DNA of 64,000 nt, taken from positions 1-64,000 of the forward strand of contig CACZWL010000003.1 in assembly GCA_902784865.1 (NCBI GenBank), written 5' to 3'. This document shows positions 32,423-41,132 of this stretch, in pieces. The first letter of the stretch is position 1; each line of letters begins with the position of its first letter. This DNA comes from an uncultured Bacteroidota bacterium. Lineage in GTDB: Bacteria > Bacteroidota > Bacteroidia > Bacteroidales > P3. The position numbers and the translations under genes were made by a program. A model generated the notes under the pieces. The model saw only the letters and a list, made by a program, of their open reading frames with translations. It did no database searches and was not told where the DNA came from.

Positions 32423-33979
32423 TTACCTGATGCGGCGGACCGGGCGGGCTGCCACCGGGCGGGCTGCCGAACTGAGGAAGAAGCGGCTGCGCAGGACACG
32501 ACGGACTGTCTCGACCCTGATAATATATGGGCCTGAGGAGTACTCGCTCATATCGATGGCACCTTTGCGGCCGTCGCCATAATAGACGCACTCGCCCAGC
32601 TGGTTGTAGAGCATGACGGAGACAACCTTTTCCCTTCTGGAAAACTGCCAGGAGAGAACCTTGCTGTCTTTGTCGAGCGTCAACTCGGCAATTTTATTGA
32701 TAGAGGTGGACTCTTCAACCAAGTCGACCGTATCGTGGATGACCTTGTACCCCTCGCGATAGACAGTGTCTACATCATAGACGGTGTCCCGCAACGTAAC
32801 CAACTGCAGCGGTATGACATTTGCTTCAACCTGCATGCTTCCGGTTGCCACAAAACGACGGGGGTTTTCTTTGGCTCCATCAGACCAGCCTTCGAAACCA
32901 TATCCCGACTGGCAATAGACAGAGAGTATCACACTGTCGCCATAGTCGAATTTGCCACCTCCGACAACCTGGGCCGCCGCCCGGTCTGACGAAGTCGCAG
33001 TAATCTGGATAGAACAGTTGCCGTATGACGAGAAAGGCGCATGGATACTCCAGTCGGGGTTATCATTGTAGAGCTTCTTGCTGACACAAGGAACACTGAA
33101 AGGAATACCCTTTTTCGTCTCGGAGAAAGTCGTTGACGCTACGAAAGGCGGCGTGGTGGTCTTCACCACAACCTGCTTGAGCCCGTGACAATGGTAGAAC
33201 GCGCGGCCTCCGATATACTTCACCGAGGAACCGATGACCAGCGAGGTCAACGAGTGGCACTGGTGGAAAGCACACTCGCCGATGGTGGCCACCTTGTCGG
33301 GAATAACCATCCTGCCTGAGATAGAATTGCAATAGGCAAAAGCATAGGCACCGATGGTCTCCAACGAAGAGGGCAACTTGATGGAGTCTGTCAGACCATC
33401 TAGCCCGCAGAAAGCATACTCAGGTATCACCTTGACCCCCTCGGCAATTCGTACATGCTTCAGGCTCCGGCAATTACCGAATGCTGTCATGCTCATCGAA
33501 CCTCCCATGGTGGTGCAATTCACAGCGCGGTAGACCACATCGGTTATGGAACTGCAGCCATAAAAGGCCGAACTGCCGATAGAACGGATGTTCTCGCCGA
33601 TAATGAAGTTGCCCCTCAGCCCCGTGCATCCATAGAAAGCATAGGGCTCGATGGTTGTTACCGTCGGGGGAATGGTGACTGCGCCAATAGACGTACATCC
33701 GGAAAAAGCACGCTCCCCTATGGCGGTGACCGTGTAGCTCTGGCCTCCATATTCAACCGACTCTGGAATATTCAACACGCCAGAGGGCTGACGATGTCCC
33801 GCATAGTAGTTTATCCCTGCCGCATTGGGGGGAACCACTTTTACTTCGCGCTTGACAGCATCGGTGACATTGAAAAAGAGCGAATCGCCATAATTCAGTC
33901 TTACTGCGAAATCATACGCCTTTACCGGCAGTGCCGTCAGACACGCCAATGCAATCAGAAGGCAGACTTTGTGCTTCAT
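32423..33979 (-). CDS. BspA-like leucine-rich-repeat surface protein
   Basis: A 518-residue exported protein. The signal peptide is MKHKVCLLIALACLTALPVKA; I start here rather than at the ATG five codons earlier. Residues about 65-310 hold eight or so LRR_5 repeats of the Treponema/BspA type (for example VTAIGERAFSGCTSIGAVTI and IGECAFHQCHSLTSLVIGSS). These bind host or cell-surface ligands in known members. A BACON/Bacterial-repeat-like stretch (GYGFEGWSDGAKENPRRFVA) follows. Near the end, VVSVMLYNQLGECVYYGDGR and SGPYIIRVET resemble a type IX secretion C-terminal sorting domain, extended by an unusual basic tail. GC content is visibly lower than in its neighbours. Confidence 0.82.
   Translation of the reverse strand: MKHKVCLLIALACLTALPVKAYDFAVRLNYGDSLFFNVTDAVKREVKVVPPNAAGINYYAGHRQPSGVLNIPESVEYGGQSYTVTAIGERAFSGCTSIGAVTIPPTVTTIEPYAFYGCTGLRGNFIIGENIRSIGSSAFYGCSSITDVVYRAVNCTTMGGSMSMTAFGNCRSLKHVRIAEGVKVIPEYAFCGLDGLTDSIKLPSSLETIGAYAFAYCNSISGRMVIPDKVATIGECAFHQCHSLTSLVIGSSVKYIGGRAFYHCHGLKQVVVKTTTPPFVASTTFSETKKGIPFSVPCVSKKLYNDNPDWSIHAPFSSYGNCSIQITATSSDRAAAQVVGGGKFDYGDSVILSVYCQSGYGFEGWSDGAKENPRRFVATGSMQVEANVIPLQLVTLRDTVYDVDTVYREGYKVIHDTVDLVEESTSINKIAELTLDKDSKVLSWQFSRREKVVSVMLYNQLGECVYYGDGRKGAIDMSEYSSGPYIIRVETVRRVLRSRFFLSSAARPVAARPVRRIR
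32439..32468 (-). repeat. 15-bp tandem duplication at the 3' end of the LRR gene
   Basis: ACCGGGCGGGCTGCC occurs twice head to tail and encodes ARPVAARPV just before the stop, extending the protein past the sorting-domain-like end. Confidence 0.85.
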
Positions 33980-34015
33980 ACTCCTATTGTGCATTTTGTT
34001 ATACCATTCTTTTAC

Positions 34016-35632
34016 TTACATCTTGGGACCGGCAGCCACAAGGGCCTTGCCCGCATCGTTGTGGGTGAACTTGACGAAGTTCTTGACAAAGCGGTCGGCC
34101 AGGTCGCGGGCTTTCTCGTCCCACTGCGCGGCATCGCCATAGGTATCGCGTGGATCCAGAATCTTCGGGTCAACTCCCGGCAGCGCAGTCGGCACCTCAA
34201 AGTCGAAGTACGGTATCTTCTTCGTCTCGGCCTTCAGAATCGAACCGTCGAGGATGGCATCGATGATTCCGCGCGTATCCTTAATAGATATACGCTTACC
34301 TGTGCCGTTCCAGCCGGTATTGACCAGGTAGGCCTTCGCTCCGCTCTTCTCCATCCGCTTCACAAGCTCCTCGGCATACTTGGTCGGGTGAAGCTCCAAG
34401 AAGGCCTGACCGAAGCAGGCGCTGAAGGTCGGCGTAGGTTCGGTGATGCCCCGCTCCGTGCCAGCCAGCTTGGCAGTGAACCCGCTGAGGAAATAATACT
34501 TGCACTGCTCGGGGGTGAGGATGCTCACCGGAGGCAACACCCCGAAAGCATCGGCCGAGAGGAAGATGACATTCTCCGCCGCAGGGGCTGCACTGATGGG
34601 ACGCACTATCTTCTCGATGTGATCTATCGGGTAACTGACGCGCGTATTCTCGGTGACGCTCTTGTCGGCAAAATCAATCTTGCCAGCGGCATCGACCGTG
34701 ACGTTCTCCAGCAAGGCGTTGCGGCGGATGGCATTGTAGATATCCGGCTCGCTCTCCTTGTCCAGGTTGATCACCTTGGCGTAGCAGCCGCCTTCAAAAT
34801 TGAAGACACCGTCGTCGTCCCAACCATGCTCGTCGTCGCCGATAAGCAGACGCTTGGGGTCAGTGCTCAGGGTCGTCTTGCCCGTGCCGCTGAGGCCGAA
34901 GAAAATGGCCGTGTGCTTACCCTCCATATCCGTGTTGGCCGAACAGTGCATCGAGGCAATACCCTGCAGCGGCAGATAGTAGTTCATCATGCTGAACATA
35001 CCCTTCTTCATCTCGCCGCCGTACCACGTGTTCAGTATCACCTGCTCGCGGCTGGTGATATTGAAGGCCACACACGTCTCGCTGTTCAACCCAAGCTCCT
35101 TATAGTTAGCCACCTTGGCCTTGCTGGCATTGTAGATTACAAAGTTGGGCTTGAAATTCTCAAGCTCCTCGGCTGTGGGCTTGATAAACATATTCTCGAC
35201 GAAATGCGCCTGCCAGGCCACCTCCATGATAAAGCGGACAGCCATGCGCGTATCCTTATTGGCTCCGCAGAACGCATCCACCACAAACAACTCCTTGTTG
35301 CTCAACTCATCCTTCGCCAGCTTGCTCACCTCCTTCCACACATCCTCGCTCATCGGGTGATTGTCGTTCTTATAGTCGTCGCTCGTCCACCAGACAGTAT
35401 CCTTCGAATTATCGTCCACAACGATATACTTGTCCTTGGGCGAACGACCCGTATAGACACCCGTCATCACATTGACGGCATCCAGCTCCGTGAGCTGACC
35501 CTTGTCGTAACCCGTCAGCGACGAATCCATCTCCATCTTGAACAACTCCTCGTACGAAGGATTGTAGTGGATAGCCCTTGCTCCGGTGATGCCCAACTCC
35601 TCGAGGGCATGCTTGATATTCTCGTTCATCAT
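34016..35632 (-). CDS. pckA: Phosphoenolpyruvate carboxykinase (ATP)
   Basis: A 538-residue cytosolic enzyme interconverting oxaloacetate plus ATP with phosphoenolpyruvate plus CO2. In fermenting Bacteroidales it usually runs towards oxaloacetate and succinate, conserving ATP. Motifs: [14 protein letters not shown] near 58, the P-loop [11 protein letters not shown] near 248, the metal-binding [21 protein letters not shown] near 265, and the adenine-binding [11 protein letters not shown] near 440. The ATP-type kinase loop excludes the GTP form. Either of two adjacent ATG codons may start the protein. It lies 94 bp downstream of ppdK, which acts on the same metabolite. Confidence 0.97.
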   Translation of the reverse strand: MMNENIKHALEELGITGARAIHYNPSYEELFKMEMDSSLTGYDKGQLTELDAVNVMTGVYTGRSPKDKYIVVDDNSKDTVWWTSDDYKNDNHPMSEDVWKEVSKLAKDELSNKELFVVDAFCGANKDTRMAVRFIMEVAWQAHFVENMFIKPTAEELENFKPNFVIYNASKAKVANYKELGLNSETCVAFNITSREQVILNTWYGGEMKKGMFSMMNYYLPLQGIASMHCSANTDMEGKHTAIFFGLSGTGKTTLSTDPKRLLIGDDEHGWDDDGVFNFEGGCYAKVINLDKESEPDIYNAIRRNALLENVTVDAAGKIDFADKSVTENTRVSYPIDHIEKIVRPISAAPAAENVIFLSADAFGVLPPVSILTPEQCKYYFLSGFTAKLAGTERGITEPTPTFSACFGQAFLELHPTKYAEELVKRMEKSGAKAYLVNTGWNGTGKRISIKDTRGIIDAILDGSILKAETKKIPYFDFEVPTALPGVDPKILDPRDTYGDAAQWDEKARDLADRFVKNFVKFTHNDAGKALVAAGPKM

Positions 35633-35683
35633 AGTCTGTTGTTTTTAAATTAAATTCTTACAATAATATTATATACCTGGTTC

Positions 35684-35709
35684 GGGCAGGCGAGTCTCCT
35701 CCCCTGCCC
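35684..35709 (-). terminator. Hairpin between ppdK and pckA
   Basis: A 7-bp stem GGGCAGG/CCTGCCC with a 12-nt loop lies 18 bp past the ppdK stop. There is no T-run behind it on the minus strand, so it may be an RNA-stabilising or attenuating hairpin rather than a true terminator. Confidence 0.4.
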
Positions 35710-35726
35710 AAATAAAACGGCAGCGC

Positions 35727-38504
35727 CTACCTCTTGCGCTCCTCCATGATCGCCGCCTGCGCTGCAGCAAGGCGGGCCACAGGAACACGGAAAGGCGAAC
35801 AGCTGACATAATTCAGCCCCGTCTTGTAGAAGAAAGCGGCGGCAGTGGGGTCGCCACCGTGCTCCCCGCACACACCGCACTTCAGCTCCTTCCGCGTCGA
35901 ACGGCCTCGCTCCACGCCAATCTTCACCAACTCACCCACACACTCGCTGTCGAACGAATTGAACGGATCGGCAGGGATAATCTTCTCGTCGACATACTTG
36001 CTGACGATAGCATTCACATCGTCGCGGCTGAAACCGAAAGTCATCTGCGTCAGATCGTTCGTGCCGAAGCTGAAGAACTCCGCCACCTCCGCAATCTGGT
36101 TCGCCACCAGCGCAGCACGCGGAATCTCTATCATCGTGCCGAACTTATACTCAAACGTCAGACCATACTTGGCCTCGACCTCCTTCTTCACACGGTCCGC
36201 CACAGCCTTCTGATGGCGCAACTCGGCAGCATTGATAGTCAGCGGCACCATAATCTCGAGCATCGGATTCATACCCTCCTTCTTCAACTCGGCGGCCGCA
36301 CTGAACAAAGCGCGGAACTGCGTCTCCGTAATCTCGGGATAGATAATACCAAGACGCACGCCGCGCAAACCCATCATCGGATTCACCTCGTGCATACTCT
36401 CGATACGCGCGCGCAGCTTCTCAAACTCAATGCCGCGGGCCTTCGCCACCTCGCGCTGCTTCTCCTCGCTCTGAGGGACAAACTCATGCAGCGGAGGATC
36501 CATCAGGCGGAACGTCAGCGGCTTGCCGTCCATCACCTTCAGAGTGCCCTTCGCACTCTCCTTGATATAAGGCTCCAGCTCGGCCAGCGCCGCCACACGG
36601 GCCTCCAGACTGTCCGCCAGAATCATATTGCGCAACTTCTCCAGCGGCACCTCGCTGTTCTCGCCGTAGAACATATGCTCAATGCGGAACAGACCAATAC
36701 CCTCCGCACCGAAATCGATAGCCTTCTGCGCATCGGCAGGCGTGTCCGCATTCGTGCGGACACCCATCTTGCGGTGCTTGTCCACAATCTTCATGAACTC
36801 CTGGAACAGCGGATTCTCCGTGGCGTCAATCATCTTCACCTCCTCATCGTACACATAGCCCTTCGTGCCGTTCAGGCTCAGCAGGTCGCCCTCGTGGTAC
36901 ACCTTGCCCTCGATGGTCACCGTGCCTGTCTCGCTCACACTCACCCTCCTCTTGCCGAAACCGTCCGTCGTCACCGACGTCTGTTCCATCGAAATCTTCA
37001 CAGCGTCGCATCCCACGATGCAGCACTTGCCCCAGCCGCGGGCCACAAGCGCCGCATGGCTCGTCATACCGCCGCGGGCAGTCAGGATACCGTCGGCGGC
37101 ACGCATACCCTCAACGTCCTCAGGATTCGTCTCCTCGCGGACAAGGATATTCTTCACGCCGGCCGCCTGGTACTCCTTGGCCTTCTCGCTCGTCAGCGCA
37201 ATCACGCCCACAGCACCGCCGGGGCCCGCAGGCAGACCCTTCGCAATGACCTTGTGCTTCTTCTCGTCGGCAGCATCCAGAATCGGGTGCAGCAACTCGT
37301 CGAGCTGCGCCGGCGAAATACGCATCACCACCTCGCTCTCGTCAATCAGACCCTCCTTCAGCATATCCATGGCCATAGTCAGCGCGGCAACACCCGTGCG
37401 CTTGCCCACGCGGCACTGCAGCATGTACAGCTTGCCCTCCTGAATCGTGAACTCGATATCCAGCATATCGTGGAAGCTCTTCTCCAGGCGCTCGCGGATA
37501 TCGCAAAGCTCCCTGTACGTCTCCGGCATCAGTTCCTGCATCGAAGGCAAATGGCGGTTCTGCTCATTCTTCGTATCATCGTTCAAGGGACTGGGCGTCC
37601 GGATACCAGCCACCACATCCTCACCCTGCGCATTGACAAGCCACTCGCCGTAGAACTGATTGTCGCCCGTGGCAGGATTGCGCGTGAAAGCCACACCCGT
37701 TGCGGAACCGTCGCCCATATTGCCGAACACCATCGCCTGCACATTGACGGCCGTACCCCAATCGTCCGGAATACCCTCAATGCGGCGGTAGCTCACGGCC
37801 TTCTTGCCGTTCCACGACTTGAAGACTGCCTTGATGCCACCCTCCAGCTGCGCACGCGCATCGTCGGGGAAGTCGGTGCCCAGCACCTCCTTGACGCGCA
37901 CCTTGAAAGCATCGGCCAGCTTCATCAGGTCCTCGGCCGTCAGGTCCGTGTCGCTCTTGTAACCCTTCACCTCCTTATACTCGTCCAGCATATCGTCCAG
38001 CTGCTTGCGGATACCCTTGCCGTCAGCAGGCTCAATACCCTCGCTCTTTTCCATCACCACATCCGCATACATCATAATCAGGCGGCGGTACGAATCATAC
38101 ACAAAACGAGGATTGCCCGTCTTCTTCAGCATACCGGGAATAGTCTTGCTGCTCAGACCGATATTCAGCACCGTATCCATCATGCCGGGCATCGACGAAC
38201 GCGCTCCCGAACGGCAACTCACCAACAGCGGATTCTCCGCATCGTCATACCTCATGCCCATCAGGGCCTCCACATTCTCCATAGCCTTCCACACCTCGTC
38301 CATCAGCCCAGCGGGCAACGCACAGCCATTATCATAATAAGCCGTGCAGCACTCCGTCGTAATCGTCATGCCCGCAGGCACAGGCAACCCAAGGTGGCAC
38401 ATCTCGGCCAGATTGGCACCCTTGCCACCCAGCAGATTCTTCATGTCGGCTTTTCCCTCGGCAGTCTTGCCTCCGAAAGTGTAAACGTACTTTGTCATCT
38501 TCAT
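35727..38504 (-). CDS. ppdK: Pyruvate, phosphate dikinase
   Basis: A 925-residue enzyme interconverting pyruvate + ATP + Pi with phosphoenolpyruvate + AMP + PPi. The N-terminal ATP-grasp domain begins VYTFGGKTAEGKADMKNLLGGKGANLAEM, listed here in parts (residues 6-12 and 22-34). The swivelling domain has the phosphorylated histidine in GGMTSHAALVARGWGKCC near 480. The TIM-barrel domain ends with MTFGFSRDDVNA and CGVCGEHGGDP near 890. It can start at 38504 or at the ATG two codons later. A -7 element lies about 53 bp upstream. With a PPi-type phosphofructokinase at 47.7 kb it suggests pyrophosphate-linked glycolysis. The 882-codon frame on the other strand is a shadow. Confidence 0.97.
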   Translation of the reverse strand: MKMTKYVYTFGGKTAEGKADMKNLLGGKGANLAEMCHLGLPVPAGMTITTECCTAYYDNGCALPAGLMDEVWKAMENVEALMGMRYDDAENPLLVSCRSGARSSMPGMMDTVLNIGLSSKTIPGMLKKTGNPRFVYDSYRRLIMMYADVVMEKSEGIEPADGKGIRKQLDDMLDEYKEVKGYKSDTDLTAEDLMKLADAFKVRVKEVLGTDFPDDARAQLEGGIKAVFKSWNGKKAVSYRRIEGIPDDWGTAVNVQAMVFGNMGDGSATGVAFTRNPATGDNQFYGEWLVNAQGEDVVAGIRTPSPLNDDTKNEQNRHLPSMQELMPETYRELCDIRERLEKSFHDMLDIEFTIQEGKLYMLQCRVGKRTGVAALTMAMDMLKEGLIDESEVVMRISPAQLDELLHPILDAADEKKHKVIAKGLPAGPGGAVGVIALTSEKAKEYQAAGVKNILVREETNPEDVEGMRAADGILTARGGMTSHAALVARGWGKCCIVGCDAVKISMEQTSVTTDGFGKRRVSVSETGTVTIEGKVYHEGDLLSLNGTKGYVYDEEVKMIDATENPLFQEFMKIVDKHRKMGVRTNADTPADAQKAIDFGAEGIGLFRIEHMFYGENSEVPLEKLRNMILADSLEARVAALAELEPYIKESAKGTLKVMDGKPLTFRLMDPPLHEFVPQSEEKQREVAKARGIEFEKLRARIESMHEVNPMMGLRGVRLGIIYPEITETQFRALFSAAAELKKEGMNPMLEIMVPLTINAAELRHQKAVADRVKKEVEAKYGLTFEYKFGTMIEIPRAALVANQIAEVAEFFSFGTNDLTQMTFGFSRDDVNAIVSKYVDEKIIPADPFNSFDSECVGELVKIGVERGRSTRKELKCGVCGEHGGDPTAAAFFYKTGLNYVSCSPFRVPVARLAAAQAAIMEERKR

Positions 38505-38556
38505 TAAATGATTTATTATTAATTAATTATATTGAAAAATTCAATATTTGAAAATG

Positions 38557-38564
38557 CAAAGATA
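38557..38564 (-). promoter_or_regulatory. -7 element for ppdK
   Basis: TATCTTTG on the minus strand, 53 bp before the ppdK start. A partial -33 (CTTG) lies 21 bp upstream. Confidence 0.65.
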
Positions 38565-38704
38565 CGAAACTTTCTCCATATACCGCAAGAAAAATCACGA
38601 AAAAAAATCAACACCCAACTCCCGACACCCACAAAAACCCCATAAAAACAACCCACTAACCCCATCCCACACCCCCCAAAAAACTCCCCCCTCACGGCAC
38701 CCGC

Positions 38705-38871
38705 CCCGTAGGTCCCCGGCAGGCCTCTGGTAGGTATCCGGTAGGTATCTGGTAGGTATCCGGTAGGTATCTGGTAGGTATCTGGTAGGTATCTGGTAGG
38801 TGAATACTTCGACTCTTTCCCATCATTTCCCATCGATGGGAAAACAAGGGAACCCAACCCGGCACGACCTG
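38705..38871 (+). repeat. Composite dispersed repeat, copy C (longest array)
   Basis: Lies in the 666-bp divergent gap between ppdK and the DUF349 gene. Eight 11-bp units (38716-38803), preceded by one degenerate unit, alternate CTGGTAGGTAT and CCGGTAGGTAT. They are followed by the TTCGACTC spacer, CCCATCA, the palindrome TTTCCCATCGATGGGAAA (38826-38843) and the tail GGGAACCCAACCCGGCACGA. The tail runs directly into a remnant of a type IX secretion sorting domain. Left of the array (38565-38704) is A- and C-rich sequence without recognisable features. Confidence 0.92.
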
Positions 38872-39027
38872 CTGACCGACGCAACAGGACGCACCCGACA
38901 ACGGCACACCCTGGCGGCCGGAACGACGACTATCCAGCTGAACCTCAGCAACCTGACCGCAGGCATGTACCTGCTGCGCCTCACCACCCCACACGCCACA
39001 TCCCTGAGGCGACTCATAGTGCAGTGA
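38863..39027 (+). pseudogene. Remnant of a type IX secretion C-terminal sorting domain
   Basis: An open stretch of 54 codons ends LTAGMYLLRLTTPHATSLRRLIVQ-stop, in parts: DATGRTRQRHTLAAG, then LNLSNLTAGMYLLRL, then LRRLIVQ. This is the pattern of the Por/T9SS type A sorting domain (D..GR......L..G......L..G.Y.L.L......KL.V). Such domains sit at the end of large exported proteins, but here no body precedes it: the frame runs backwards straight into repeat copy C, with a possible GTG start inside the repeat. I read it as the 3' end of a gene whose 5' part was lost or replaced. A translated 75-residue product without a signal peptide is possible but would not be secreted. Confidence 0.65.
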
Positions 39028-39071
39028 CCCACCCCCGGCAAAAAAAAATCTGCCATAATAAAAAAAATGAC

Positions 39072-39079
39072 TATCTTTG
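39072..39079 (+). promoter_or_regulatory. -7 element for the DUF349 operon
   Basis: TATCTTTG lies 91 bp before the DUF349 gene, with a partial -33 (TCTG) 19 bp upstream. Confidence 0.6.
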
Positions 39080-39170
39080 CATCGGTTTCCGGCTCGTCCG
39101 GAAACCAGGCAATTAACCTGTAACATATTATTACAGAAGTAGTTCTACAACTTATTAAACAAACATCCTA

Positions 39171-41132
39171 ATGGAACAGACCAACGAGGTGCAGGCCCCC
39201 CTGAACGAGGCACTGCCGAACCCTGAAACCGAAAACGTCGCCACCGAGGCGACCGAGAGCACCACAAACCCCACCCCTGCCGCCGAAAACCCTGCGGCCG
39301 AGGCCCAAACCCCTGCCCCCCAAGCAGAAACCCAACCCGAGCCCGAGCCCGAAACCCAAGAACAGCCGCAGGAACAAGAACCCGAGACCGACTACAGCAA
39401 CTGCAGCCGCGAAGAACTGGTGGCTGCCATGCGCGACCTCCTCGACCTGGAGGTCCATAAAATAAAAAACCGCGTCGCCAACATCCGCACACGCTTCAAC
39501 GACCTGAACCGCGAAGAACAGAACCGCGCCTTCGAACAATTCCTCGCCGACGGCGGCAACAAGGACGAATACCAGCCCCAGACCGACCCCCTCGCCGACG
39601 AAATGCACCGCCTGCACGACAAATACCGCGCCATGCGCCAACGCTACATGGACGAACTCGAAGCCACCAAACAGAAAAACCTACAGGCCAAACAAGCCCT
39701 CCTCGAAGAACTGCGCCAGCTGGTCGACTCCGACGAAGAACAGGTACGCTCAGCCCTCGACCAGTTCAACAACATACAGGAACGCTGGAAAGCCATCGGC
39801 GAAGTGCCTCGCGAACAGATGAACAACCTCTGGCAGAGCTACCACTTCCAAATCGAACAATTCTTCAACAAACTGAAAATCAACCGCGAACTGCGCGCCC
39901 TTGACCAGAAACGCAACCTCGAGCAGAAAATACAACTCTGCGAACAAGCCGAAGAACTCATCCTCGAACCCTCGGTGACCAAAGCCTTCAAAGGCCTGCA
40001 GGACCTCCGCGCCCGCTGGAAAGAGATAGGCCCCGTGCCCACCGAACAGAACGAGGAAATATGGCAGCGCTTCTGCAATGCCGCCAACCAAATCGACGAG
40101 CGTCGCCGCGAATACTACGACCAGCGCAAAGAAGAGTTCGACAACAACCTCCTCGCCAAACAGGCACTCATCGACAAAGCCGCCGAACTCACCGAGAAAC
40201 ACCCCGCCAGCACCAAAGAATGGAACGACCTGACGGCCGAACTCGACGAACTGCTCAAGGTGTGGAAAACCATCGGACCCGTGCCCCGCGAAGTCAACGA
40301 GGAAATCTGGTCCCGCTTCAAAGGCATGATCGACAAGCACTACGCCGACAAAAAAGAATACTTCGGCACCATCCGCGACGAGCAGGAAGTGAACTACCAA
40401 AAAAAGATAGACCTCTGCCTCAAAGCCGAAGCCATCGCCAAACGCGAGGACTGGAAAAAAGCCACCGACGAACTGCTCCAGCTCCAGCAGGAATGGAAAG
40501 CCATAGGCACCACCAGCCGCAAAGTGAGCGAAAAAGTGTGGCAACGCTTCCGCAAAGCCTGCGACGAATTCTTCGCCAAGAAAGGCGAGTTCTTCGCCGA
40601 ACGACGCTCGTCCGAGAGCGACAACCTGGCACAGAAAGAGGCCATCCTCGCCGAACTCAAGGCACACCAGTTCGGCGACAACCGCGACGAAAACCTCGCC
40701 GCCATCAAAGAATTCCAGCGCCGCTGGGCCGAGGTGGGCTTCGTGCCCATGGCCGACAAAGAGCGCCTGCACAAGGAGTTCCGCGGCGAAATCGACCGCA
40801 TCTTCGAACAACTGAAGATTAGCGCACGCGAAGCCGAAGAGACCGCCTACCGCGAACGCATACGCAACGCCGGCGGCGACGTCAAACGCTTCGTCAACAA
40901 CGAGAAACAGGAACTGCAGGACAAAATCGAACGCCTGCGCAACGACCTGAACCTCTGGGAGAACAACCTCGGCTTCCTCGCCGCCAGCAAACAGGCCGAC
41001 CTGCTGAAGCAGGAATTCGAGAAGAAGATGCAGGGCGCACGCCAGCAGATAGCCCTGCTGCAGGCCAAGCTGCGCATACTGAACGAAGCCGAAAAGGCCG
41101 AAAAAGAAGCCAGCCAGAACGATGCACAATAA
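39171..41132 (+). CDS. DUF349 repeat protein
   Basis: A 653-residue, highly charged, helical cytosolic protein. Residues 1-65 are a Pro/Glu/Ala-rich disordered start. Five DUF349 repeats follow, each built on R-W-K-x-I-G-x-V-P and a following W-x-x-F/Y: RWKAIGEVPREQMNNLW, RWKEIGPVPTEQNEEIW, VWKTIGPVPREVNEEIW, EWKAIGTTSRKVSEKVW and RWAEVGFVPMADKERLH. The last 100 residues form a coiled coil (EKQELQDKIERLRNDLNLWE). The molecular role in Bacteroidota is not established. It overlaps the gldB start by 11 bp and leads a four-gene operon. Confidence 0.9.
   Translation: MEQTNEVQAPLNEALPNPETENVATEATESTTNPTPAAENPAAEAQTPAPQAETQPEPEPETQEQPQEQEPETDYSNCSREELVAAMRDLLDLEVHKIKNRVANIRTRFNDLNREEQNRAFEQFLADGGNKDEYQPQTDPLADEMHRLHDKYRAMRQRYMDELEATKQKNLQAKQALLEELRQLVDSDEEQVRSALDQFNNIQERWKAIGEVPREQMNNLWQSYHFQIEQFFNKLKINRELRALDQKRNLEQKIQLCEQAEELILEPSVTKAFKGLQDLRARWKEIGPVPTEQNEEIWQRFCNAANQIDERRREYYDQRKEEFDNNLLAKQALIDKAAELTEKHPASTKEWNDLTAELDELLKVWKTIGPVPREVNEEIWSRFKGMIDKHYADKKEYFGTIRDEQEVNYQKKIDLCLKAEAIAKREDWKKATDELLQLQQEWKAIGTTSRKVSEKVWQRFRKACDEFFAKKGEFFAERRSSESDNLAQKEAILAELKAHQFGDNRDENLAAIKEFQRRWAEVGFVPMADKERLHKEFRGEIDRIFEQLKISAREAEETAYRERIRNAGGDVKRFVNNEKQELQDKIERLRNDLNLWENNLGFLAASKQADLLKQEFEKKMQGARQQIALLQAKLRILNEAEKAEKEASQNDAQ

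Noticed and set aside
35859..38507. An 882-codon plus-strand frame covering almost all of ppdK
   Set aside because: ppdK is unmistakable on the minus strand; the antisense frame is rich in His, Arg and Leu without motifs. Other long shadows (38-1324, 12976-14541) were dropped for the same reason.
38716..38803. CRISPR-like tandem repeats
   Set aside because: The units are 11 bp and contiguous, without unique spacers, and there are no cas genes in the window.
38705..38871. Iteron-type replication origin
   Set aside because: Iterons beside a palindrome would fit, but the element recurs in at least four gaps and there is no replication initiator gene or DnaA-box cluster.
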